Shown here: piece by piece, positions 14,562-20,725 of the stretch
Numbering within the stretch: the stretch's first letter is position 1
How the letters are laid out: each line of letters starts with the position of its first letter
Assembly: GCA_948938605.1 (NCBI GenBank)
Contig: CARAIG010000041.1
Location: 1-27,396 of the forward strand
DNA length: 27,396 bases
Reading direction: 5' to 3'
Source of the DNA: an uncultured Eubacteriales bacterium
Lineage (GTDB): Bacteria; Bacillota; Clostridia; Christensenellales; CAG-314
The notes under the pieces: generated by a model
Told to the model about the DNA's origin: nothing
The model's database searches: none
What the model saw: only the letters and a program-made list of their open reading frames with translations
Made by a program: the position numbers and the translations under genes

Positions 14562-16100
14562 ATGACTTGGTTTAATTATTGCGGTCTTATCTTTATTGCA
14601 ATTATTATGGCGCCAAACATAGTTTTTGCTATAAAGAATAAGAACGGATACTCGAATACATACCGAAATAAAACCGCGGAAATTTTAGAACAACTAGGTC
14701 GATACGGCTGTATGGCGTTGATGACATTCAACATTCCGTACACTTGGATAAGCTTTTATTTTTCGTATGCCGAAATTGTATATATAGTTGTAAACAGTGT
14801 TTTCGTATTTGCTTATTGTGTGATATGGATTGTACTGTGGAAAAAATCGGGTATTGTAAAGGCGCTATTGCTCTCAATAATACCGTCCTTGATTTTTCTG
14901 TTTTCGGGAGTGATGATAGCAAGTATTCCGTTAACGGTTTTTGCTGTTATCTTTGCAACTACACATATTCTTATTTCCGTAAAAAACGCAGTACCTACGG
15001 AAACTTCCGCAAAAATAAAAATGAACGGCATTATCACGGTTACGTCGGTAATTTTATCTTTTGTCATTGCAGTTGTTAGTTGTTTTGGCGGTATTGCAAT
15101 ATACGGGCAAAGCAGTTTTTCCAAACTCGACAACATGTCTGCTTTGGATATGATAAAATATGATTGCGAAAATAAAAACACTAAAATCAGCGTAGCCATA
15201 ATTGAAAATGGAAATGTCGACTATTGTATTTACGGTTCAAACAATTTAATTTACGATTACGAAATAGGTTCAATCAGCAAAACATTTGCGGGATTACTGT
15301 GCGCGAAAGCCGTAAACGAAGGCAAATTGAATCTTACCGACAGTATTTCTAAATATTTAGACCTTGACGAAACAAAGTATTATCCTACTATTGAACGGCT
15401 TTTAACGCATACTTCGGGCTATGATGCGTATTATTTTGAAAGTTCGATGATAGGCAACAAGTTTGCGCATATAACGAACGATTTTTACGGAATAAGCAGA
15501 ACGCAAATTCTAAACAAAGTGAAAAGCGTCTCTTTGGAAGATAAAGATTATCCGTTTGTTTATTCTAACTTCGGCATATCCGTTGTCGGCTTAGTGTTGG
15601 AAAAAATCTATAACTGCAATTTCACAGATATAATGAATGATTTTATTCGTAACGAGTTAAACCTTGCAAACACGCAAGTTGCCAAACAGAGCGGTAATCT
15701 CGATAAATATTGGAAATGGAAAGAGAACGACGGATATATTCCCGCAGGTTCGATTATTTCCGATATTCAGGATATGGCAAAATATCTGCAACTTTATATG
15801 AGCGACAAATTAAATTATTCGGCAAATACGTTTGTAAAAATCAAAGATATAAATGCAAATAATCCCACCTACGAAAAAATGAATATCCGTATGGACGCTT
15901 GCGGTATGACGTGGATGCTCGACAATCAAAATGGCATTATATGGCACAACGGAGCGACTACCGATTTTAATACCTATATGGGCTTTACGAAAGACGGAAA
16001 AAAAGGCGTTGTGCTTTTAAGCAATTTAAGCCCTAATGAAAAAATTTCAATGACGGTTATAGGTGCAAAAATTTTGACAAGTAACAGTCCGTTTAACTAA
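14562..16100 (+). CDS. Membrane-anchored serine hydrolase of the beta-lactamase/DD-peptidase (class C-like) family
   Basis: 512 residues. The first 185 hold about six hydrophobic segments (near 5-24, 50-70, 72-93, 100-120, 121-140, 157-182). The rest is a penicillin-recognising serine hydrolase domain: SISK (237-240) as the SxxK nucleophile motif, YSN (334-336) as the YxN motif, and HNG (462-464) in place of KTG, as in class C-like esterases and D-aminopeptidases. The catalytic domain probably faces outward. Substrate is unknown; the family includes DD-peptidases, esterases and D-amino-acid amidases, and the match does not by itself imply antibiotic resistance. Base use looks clearly more AT-rich than the neighbours (19 GC in a 60-base sample at 15121, against 28 in one at 10441), compatible with transfer. 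Monocistronic. Confidence 0.88.
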   Translation: MTWFNYCGLIFIAIIMAPNIVFAIKNKNGYSNTYRNKTAEILEQLGRYGCMALMTFNIPYTWISFYFSYAEIVYIVVNSVFVFAYCVIWIVLWKKSGIVKALLLSIIPSLIFLFSGVMIASIPLTVFAVIFATTHILISVKNAVPTETSAKIKMNGIITVTSVILSFVIAVVSCFGGIAIYGQSSFSKLDNMSALDMIKYDCENKNTKISVAIIENGNVDYCIYGSNNLIYDYEIGSISKTFAGLLCAKAVNEGKLNLTDSISKYLDLDETKYYPTIERLLTHTSGYDAYYFESSMIGNKFAHITNDFYGISRTQILNKVKSVSLEDKDYPFVYSNFGISVVGLVLEKIYNCNFTDIMNDFIRNELNLANTQVAKQSGNLDKYWKWKENDGYIPAGSIISDIQDMAKYLQLYMSDKLNYSANTFVKIKDINANNPTYEKMNIRMDACGMTWMLDNQNGIIWHNGATTDFNTYMGFTKDGKKGVVLLSNLSPNEKISMTVIGAKILTSNSPFN

Positions 16101-16132
16101 CGGTGGAGTAAATTACAATTAATAGTACATTT

Positions 16133-16170
16133 AAAAGACGAAGATTGTAAAATGTCTTTGTCTTTTTTTT
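16133..16170 (+). terminator. Intrinsic terminator of the serine hydrolase gene
   Basis: AAAAGACGAAGA (16133-16144) pairs with TCTTTGTCTTTT (16155-16166) with one G-T pair, and a T-run continues to 16170. It lies 32 bp after the stop codon. Confidence 0.85.
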
Positions 16171-16218
16171 AATCTTGATGTAAATTGTCGTTTTAATTTG
16201 CGTTGCAATGTCTTTGAA

Positions 16219-16286
16219 CCGTTTTAACGACGTAGAAGCAAGCAAGACGCGGCAAACAAATAGCCCGCAATTTTTCCTGCGGGCTA
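16219..16286. repeat. Diverged duplicate of the gap terminator unit
   Basis: This 68-bp stretch aligns almost without gaps to 16588-16655: a shared CCGTTTTAACG arm, shared GTAGAAGCAAGCAAGACG, then a hairpin. The hairpin here is TAGCCCGC (16261-16268) with GCGGGCTA (16279-16286). The T-run seen in the other copy is degraded. Confidence 0.8.
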
Positions 16287-16304
16287 AATTTACTACGCTT
16301 CGCT

Positions 16305-16346
16305 AGATTTCTCGACTTCGCCTTACGGCTTCGCTCGAAATGACAT
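16305..16346 (+). repeat. AGAT-NNN...N'N'N'-ATGACA hairpin element (TTC/GAA form)
   Basis: AGAT-TTC-TCGACTTCG runs to CGCTC-GAA-ATGACA. It belongs to the same family as the elements at 833-872 (CCT/AGG) and at 967-996 and 1223-1252 (GTC/GAC), 15 kb away. Confidence 0.8.
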
Positions 16347-16357
16347 AACACTACCCG

Positions 16358-16434
16358 CCGTTTTAACGGCAAAGTAATACCAATACAAGTTCGAACGACA
16401 CAATTATACTTAGCGTGCACGAGCATAATGTAAT
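16358..16434 (-). repeat. Degenerate copy of the stop-codon-anchored repeat (gap locus)
   Basis: In the minus orientation it retains ATTATGCTC, CACGCTAAGTA, GTCGTTCG and the gap-locus arm CCGTTAAAACGG. About 20 bp of the body and the second arm are lost compared with 16683-16810. Confidence 0.6.
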
Positions 16435-16481
16435 AAATTATTCAAATAAGCTTTTCAATTAAAACTACTTTTTTTGAAAGC

Positions 16482-16556
16482 ATAGAAGGGTTGCAGATTG
16501 CGGACTTTTTAAGCGAACGACAAAGGAACGTATTTGGCATACGTGACTGCACTTTA
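16482..16556 (-). repeat. Strongly degenerate copy of the stop-codon-anchored repeat
   Basis: In the minus orientation it keeps a GCAGTCACGTA core, GTCGTTCGC and TTCTATGC in the same order as the intact copies. Arms are no longer recognisable. I judge it a relic by its order of shared words. Confidence 0.45.
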
Positions 16557-16626
16557 ACAATAAACAATAATTATAATTTTAAACACGCCGTTTTAACGTC
16601 GTAGAAGCAAGCAAGACGAGACAAAC

Positions 16627-16655
16627 AAAAAAGCCTACGAAATTTATCGTAGGCT
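16627..16655 (-). terminator. Probable terminator of gap
   Basis: AGCCTACGA (16632-16640) pairs perfectly with TCGTAGGCT (16647-16655). On the minus strand the stem is followed by TTTTTT. It lies about 155 nt after the gap stop codon, so the stop-anchored repeat would be part of the gap 3' untranslated region. Confidence 0.7.
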
Positions 16656-16682
16656 AATTGATTATATCTTTTTTTCTACCCC

Positions 16683-16810
16683 GTTTTAACGGCGTAGAGT
16701 GATGCAGATACAAGGCAGGCGAGTACGAACGATACGAGTGTACTTAGCGTACACGACTGAGTTCGCACAGAGCATAACGCAGTAGATGCGTCGCTATACG
16801 CCGTTAAAAC
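16683..16810 (-). repeat. Stop-codon-anchored repeat, intact copy at gap
   Basis: 128-bp element with perfect 14-bp terminal inverted arms GTTTTAACGGCGTA (16683-16696) and TACGCCGTTAAAAC (16797-16810). The arm at 16810 uses the last base of the gap TAG stop. The body contains GTGTAC-N5-GTACAC (16738-16754). Body words shared with the fba and grpE copies include CTACTGCGTTA, CTCAGTC, GCCTTGTATC and CACTCTAC. Confidence 0.85.
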
Positions 16811-17895
16811 TATTTGAGTTCGGCAAAATACTTGATAGTACGTACCATTTGGGTTGTGTAACTGTTTTCGTTGTCATACCACGAAACAACTTGTACTTCG
16901 TAAGTATCGTCGGCAATTTGCTTAACCATAGTTTGCGTAGCGTCGAACAAGCTGCCGTATGTCATACCGATTACGTCGGAGGACACGATCATATCTTCGT
17001 TGTAGCCGTAGGATTCGCTTGCAACGCTCTTCATATAAGCATTGATTGTTTCGGGAGTAACTTCCTTATTGCTCTTAACAACTGCTACAAGGATTGTGGT
17101 CGAACCTGTGCAAACGGGAACGCGTTGAGCAGCACCGATAAGTTTTCCGTTAAGTTCGGGAATAACAAGTCCGATTGCTTTTGCAGCGCCGGTTGTGTTG
17201 GGAACGATGTTTTGAGCGGCAGCGCGCGCACGACGAAGGTCGCCTTTGCGGTGAGGTCCGTCAAGAACCATTTGGTCGCCTGTATAAGCGTGAACGGTAA
17301 TCATAATACCGCTTTCGATTTTAGCAAAATCGTTCAAAGCCTTAGCCATAGGAGCAAGGCAGTTTGTTGTGCAGCTTGCTGCGGAAATGATAGTATCTTG
17401 TTTAGTCAAGATCTTTTCGTTTACGCCGTAAACAACAGTGGGAAGATCCTTTCCTGCGGGAGCGGAAATAATAACCTTTTTAGCGCCTGCGTCGATGTGA
17501 GCTTGGCTCTTTTCCTTAGTGCAGTAGAAACCTGTGCATTCCAACACTACGTCAACATTTAAAGCCTTCCAAGGAAGATTGATTGCTTTGGGTTCGGCAT
17601 AAATTGTAATTTCCTTACCGTCAACGGTGATCGAACCGGGGGTTACAACCGTTTTGCCGTCTTCGGCAAGTACGGGTTCCTTACTTGTAACCGTGTGACC
17701 TTGTGCAAGTTGACCCAATTGAACATAGTTACCTTGCGCTGTGTCATACTTTAAAAGGTGAGCAAGCATTTTGGGGCTTGTCAAGTCGTTAATTGCTACA
17801 ATTTCGTAACCTTCCGCACCGAACATTTGACGGAAAGCAAGACGTCCGATACGTCCAAAACCGTTAATTGCAACTCTTACATTTTTCTTAGCCAT
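16810..17895 (-). CDS. gap: Glyceraldehyde-3-phosphate dehydrogenase
   Basis: 361 residues. It oxidises glyceraldehyde-3-phosphate with phosphate and NAD(P) in glycolysis. The N-terminal Rossmann motif is NGFGRIGR (11-18), N36-D37 suggests NAD preference, the catalytic block is SCTTN (174-178, C175), and the HAYTGDQ and WYDNENSY motifs are intact. It is about 20-25 residues longer than the common 335-340, owing mainly to extra sequence around 60-90 as in other Clostridia GAPDH proteins. GGAGGTAA precedes the ATG at 17895. It diverges from fba across 192 bp and is not followed by pgk as in many Firmicutes; a repeat element begins at its stop codon. Confidence 0.97.
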   Translation of the reverse strand: MAKKNVRVAINGFGRIGRLAFRQMFGAEGYEIVAINDLTSPKMLAHLLKYDTAQGNYVQLGQLAQGHTVTSKEPVLAEDGKTVVTPGSITVDGKEITIYAEPKAINLPWKALNVDVVLECTGFYCTKEKSQAHIDAGAKKVIISAPAGKDLPTVVYGVNEKILTKQDTIISAASCTTNCLAPMAKALNDFAKIESGIMITVHAYTGDQMVLDGPHRKGDLRRARAAAQNIVPNTTGAAKAIGLVIPELNGKLIGAAQRVPVCTGSTTILVAVVKSNKEVTPETINAYMKSVASESYGYNEDMIVSSDVIGMTYGSLFDATQTMVKQIADDTYEVQVVSWYDNENSYTTQMVRTIKYFAELK

Positions 17896-17983
17896 TGTGA
17901 GTTTACCTCCAAAAAAATTTTAATAATCGGCTGCGCAATTCCCACTTTACTAAAATTAAGAACTGTGCTAAAATACCTTGTAT

Positions 17984-18012
17984 AGTATAACATAGTGTTA
18001 AAAGTTTGACAA
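17984..18012 (-). promoter_or_regulatory. Promoter of gap
   Basis: On the minus strand TTGTCA (complement of 18007-18012) and TATACT (complement of 17984-17989) are 17 bp apart. The leader before the start codon is about 80 nt. Confidence 0.75.
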
Positions 18013-18022
18013 CAAATTGTTG
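18006..18022. promoter_or_regulatory. Inverted repeat at the shared gap/fba control region
   Basis: CAACA-AAT-TGTTG (18010-18022) is a perfect palindrome overlapping the gap -35 box and a plus-strand TTGACA (18006-18011) that could serve fba. No good -10 for fba follows at 17 bp (AATTAT is the nearest), so the fba promoter itself remains unassigned. Confidence 0.4.
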
Positions 18023-18087
18023 CAGTAAAATTATTACAAAAACATTATGCAAAACATAAAATCTATCTATATTTGGAGGAAACCATT

Positions 18088-19023
18088 ATGCCACTTGTTA
18101 CAACCAAAGAAATGTTTAAAAAAGCCTACAAGGAAGGCTACGCCATAGGCGCATTTAACGTCAACAATATGGAAATGATACAAGCCATTGTTGAAGCCGC
18201 TAACGAATGCCGTTCGCCCGTAATACTGCAAGTATCCGCAGGCGCGCGCAAGTATGCAAACCCTGTATATCTTCGCCACTTGGTAGCCGCAGCAGCCGAA
18301 ACAACAGACATCCCCATTGCTATGCACTTAGACCATGGCGCCGATTTCGAAATTTGCAAAGATTCGATCGACAACGGCTTTACTTCCGTTATGATTGACG
18401 CTTCGAGTAAACCTTGGGATGAAAACATTGCAATCACCCGCAAAGTTGTGGAATACGCTCACGCGCACGGCGTTGTTGTGGAAGCGGAACTCGGCAAACT
18501 TGCAGGCGTCGAAGACGACGTAAAAGTCGACGCAAAAGACGCACTGTTTACCAGTCCCGACGAAGTGGAAGAATTTACCGCAAAAACGGGTATCGACAGT
18601 CTTGCTATCGCTATCGGCACATCTCACGGCGCGTACAAGTTTAAACCGGGACAAGATCCCAAACTGCGCCTTGACATCTTGGCAGAAATCGAAAAGCGCA
18701 TTCCTAATTTCCCGATTGTACTGCACGGTGCATCGAGCGTTCCGCAAGATAAGGTTGCAATAGTTAACCAATTTGGCGGAAGTATGCCCGACGCTATCGG
18801 TATACCCGAAAGCGAACTTACCAAAGCCGCTAAAATGGCAGTTTGCAAAATCAATATCGACAGTGACTTGCGCGTAGCGTTTACCGCGGCAATACGTAAG
18901 CACTTTGTGGAAAATCCGACACACTTCGACCCACGTCAATATTTGGGCGACGCCCGCGCGATGATGAAGGAAATGGTTAAGCATAAGATTGTTAATGTGT
19001 TGGGCAGCGCCAACAAAATTTAA
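18088..19023 (+). CDS. fba: Class II fructose-1,6-bisphosphate aldolase
   Basis: 311 residues from the ATG at 18088, directly behind GGAGGA (18075-18080); the frame runs five codons further up through that site. It is a zinc-dependent glycolytic aldolase. Visible are the HLDHG motif (80-84) with catalytic D82 and zinc ligand H83, E134 in VEAELG, GTSHGAYK (177-184) with zinc ligand H180, and VLHGASSV (211-218) with zinc ligand H213. It matches the FbaA/GatY-type short class II family common in Firmicutes. Divergent from gap, which suggests joint regulation of two glycolytic steps. The stop codon lies within the arm of a repeat element. Confidence 0.95.
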   Translation: MPLVTTKEMFKKAYKEGYAIGAFNVNNMEMIQAIVEAANECRSPVILQVSAGARKYANPVYLRHLVAAAAETTDIPIAMHLDHGADFEICKDSIDNGFTSVMIDASSKPWDENIAITRKVVEYAHAHGVVVEAELGKLAGVEDDVKVDAKDALFTSPDEVEEFTAKTGIDSLAIAIGTSHGAYKFKPGQDPKLRLDILAEIEKRIPNFPIVLHGASSVPQDKVAIVNQFGGSMPDAIGIPESELTKAAKMAVCKINIDSDLRVAFTAAIRKHFVENPTHFDPRQYLGDARAMMKEMVKHKIVNVLGSANKI

Positions 19024-19144
19024 GGTTGCATAGCAGCACGTCTACTGCGTTAAACTGCGGACTCACGCTCAGTCACGTACGCTTAGTACGCTCCGTCGCG
19101 TTCGCCTTGTTTGCCTTATATCCGCACCACTCTACAACCTTAAA
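19019..19144 (+). repeat. Stop-codon-anchored repeat, intact copy at fba
   Basis: 126 bp in the orientation of fba. The arms TTTAAGGTTG (19019-19028) and CAACCTTAAA (19135-19144) are perfectly complementary, and the first contains the fba TAA stop. The central hairpin is CGTAC-GCTTA-GTACG (19076-19090). Body words CTACTGCGTTA, CTCAGTCACGTACG, GCCTTATATC and CACTCTAC match the gap copy in order. Confidence 0.85.
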
Positions 19145-19450
19145 TATGTTTATAAAAAAGCATTAGAAACAGTATTTGAGCGTCCGCCTCGTCTTGCTCG
19201 TTTCTACGACCTTAGGTAACTATACATTGTTTGCCTTGTATCCACACCGCTCTACAACCTTAAATGTGTTTAGAAAAAGAATTAGATACAACAGCATTTG
19301 AGCGTTAGCCTTGCCTTGCTCGCTTTTAAAGCGTTAATACGTTTACTGTTTATCCTACATTCTTAAATATGCTTTTGAAATAGATATTTAGTCAAACGGT
19401 ATTTGCGCTTAGCAATTGCTACTTACTTTTACAACTTTAAATATGTTTAA
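19109..19450 (+). repeat. Three diverging ~120-bp tandem units downstream of fba
   Basis: Units begin at GTTTGCCTTATATCC (19109), GTTTGCCTTGTATCC (19229) and GTTTATCCTAC (19348). The first two share CTCTACAACCTTAAAT-TGTTTA, a 'GCATTAGA/GAATTAGA' word, 'TATTTGAGCG/CATTTGAGCG' and 'CTTGCTCG' in the same order; the third is much decayed. The CAACCTTAAA arm of the fba repeat recurs in unit 2. No gene is supported in 19024-19487. Confidence 0.75.
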
Positions 19451-19451
19451 A

Positions 19452-19484
19452 AAAATGCACTTGAATTTTTTTCAAGTGCATTTT
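19452..19484. terminator. Terminator of dnaJ (and probably of fba transcripts)
   Basis: AAAATGCACTTGAA (19452-19465) pairs perfectly with TTCAAGTGCATTTT (19471-19484), with a T-run on the minus strand. It starts 3 bp after the dnaJ stop and is the only strong terminator between the convergent fba and dnaJ genes, so fba mRNA would have a 3' region of about 430 nt. Confidence 0.85.
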
Positions 19485-19487
19485 AAA

Positions 19488-20621
19488 TTATTTATTGTAG
19501 AGTTTGGATATTTCGTCAAGGTATTCCTTGCGTTTGGGATAATTCTTCAACGAGCAATCCTTTTCGAAGTCGTCGATCGAACGCCGTTGCGAACGGGATA
19601 TTCCCTTGGGTACTTCCACAGTTATGGTTGCAAACAAATCACCCGTTATTCCGCGTGCAGTGCGTACGCCCTTAGCGCGGAAACGCAACGTTTCGCCGTT
19701 TGCCGTACCTTCGGCAAGTTTGTGAATGAAAACTCCGTCAGGGGAAGGAATTTCAATTTCGCCGCCTAATGTTGCCGTTGCAAAGCTTACAGGCACGTTA
19801 ACGTACAAATCGTAGTTTTCTCTGCGGAAAATTTTACTGGGTTTTACGGACATTACCAACAACAAATTACCCGCCCTGCCCCCTTTACCCTTGGGAGCAT
19901 TGCCTTCGCCTGCAAGTTGAAGTACGGTTCCGTTTTCCACTCCTGCGGGGATAGAAACGTTAATAACTTTATTTTTACGCGTAGTCCCTTTGCCGCCGCA
20001 AGTTTTACAAGTGTCGGTAACAATTTTACCTGTTCCGCCGCACTTGTCGCAAGCGCCGACGGTAATTTGCTGCCCGAACATAGTGTTGCGTACTTGCCGC
20101 ACTTGACCGCTACCGCCGCACTTGTCGCAAGTTTTTAAGCAACTGTCATCTTTTGCGCCTGTACCGCCGCACGCCGAACAACGTTCGATTCGTGTAAAAT
20201 TGATAGGCTTTTTGCAGCCTAATACCGATTCCATAAAAGTGAGTTCGACGGTATATGTAATATCGCTGCCCAACGATGCGTTAGCATTGCTGCGTCTGCG
20301 CGAACCGCCAAAACCGAAAGCGTCGCTGAACATATCGAAAATATCGTCAAAACCGCTTGCCGAAAAACCGCCCGAACCGCCGTAAGGGTTGAAACCGCCG
20401 TTCATATCCATTTCGCCGCGGTCATATTTGCTACGTTTGTCGGGATCGCCCACTACCGAATACGCTTCGTTAATTTCTTTAAATTTTTCAGCGGAAGCGT
20501 TATCGCCGGGGTGCAAGTCGGGGTGATACTGCTTGGCAAGTTTACGGTAAGCCGATTTTATTTCGTCGGCGGAAGCGTTTTTGTCTACGCCTAACGTTTT
20601 GTAATAATCTTTTTGTGGCAT
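19488..20621 (-). CDS. dnaJ: Chaperone DnaJ (Hsp40)
   Basis: 377 residues, type I DnaJ. The J-domain (5-68) has HPD at 33-35, which stimulates DnaK ATPase. A Gly/Phe/Ser-rich linker follows (about 74-107), then four CxxCxGxG zinc repeats beginning at C148, C165, C191 and C205, and two C-terminal beta-sandwich substrate-binding domains. All four repeats are intact. It starts behind GAGGAT, 104 bp after dnaK on the same strand, and is the last gene of the heat-shock operon. Confidence 0.97.
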   Translation of the reverse strand: MPQKDYYKTLGVDKNASADEIKSAYRKLAKQYHPDLHPGDNASAEKFKEINEAYSVVGDPDKRSKYDRGEMDMNGGFNPYGGSGGFSASGFDDIFDMFSDAFGFGGSRRRSNANASLGSDITYTVELTFMESVLGCKKPINFTRIERCSACGGTGAKDDSCLKTCDKCGGSGQVRQVRNTMFGQQITVGACDKCGGTGKIVTDTCKTCGGKGTTRKNKVINVSIPAGVENGTVLQLAGEGNAPKGKGGRAGNLLLVMSVKPSKIFRRENYDLYVNVPVSFATATLGGEIEIPSPDGVFIHKLAEGTANGETLRFRAKGVRTARGITGDLFATITVEVPKGISRSQRRSIDDFEKDCSLKNYPKRKEYLDEISKLYNK

Positions 20622-20643
20622 TTTATCCTCTTAATACTCGCGA

Positions 20644-20681
20644 AAGTCTTGCCAACAAAACACAATTTGATAGCAAGACTT
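20644..20681 (-). other. Intercistronic hairpin between dnaK and dnaJ
   Basis: AAGTCTTGC (20644-20652) pairs with GCAAGACTT (20673-20681). It sits just upstream of the dnaJ ribosome binding site and has no T-run on the transcribed strand, so it is more likely an mRNA processing or stability structure than a terminator. Confidence 0.45.
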
Positions 20682-20725
20682 GCGGTGCTTTTTTACGTTT
20701 TAATTAACTGACTGACAGTTAAATG

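Noticed and set aside
14562..16100. Calling the serine hydrolase an antibiotic-resistance beta-lactamase
   Set aside because: The SxxK/YxN/HxG set is shared by esterases, DD-peptidases and amidases, and polytopic membrane fusions of this type are not typical resistance enzymes.
16683..16810. Integron attC site interpretation of the stop-anchored repeats
   Set aside because: Position after stop codons and imperfect palindromy are attC-like, but there is no integrase, the neighbouring genes are housekeeping and in mixed orientations, and the long body is conserved in primary sequence, unlike attC.
16201..16810. Insertion sequence or MITE with fixed terminal repeats
   Set aside because: The ends differ completely between copies and no target-site duplication is evident, so a standard MITE does not fit; a non-standard mobile element remains open and is discussed as a finding.
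16786..17562. 258-residue plus-strand frame opposite gap
   Set aside because: It is a shadow of gap: the minus-strand protein has every GAPDH motif, and this frame has Cys/Asn/Ser-rich composition with no family resemblance and no ribosome site.
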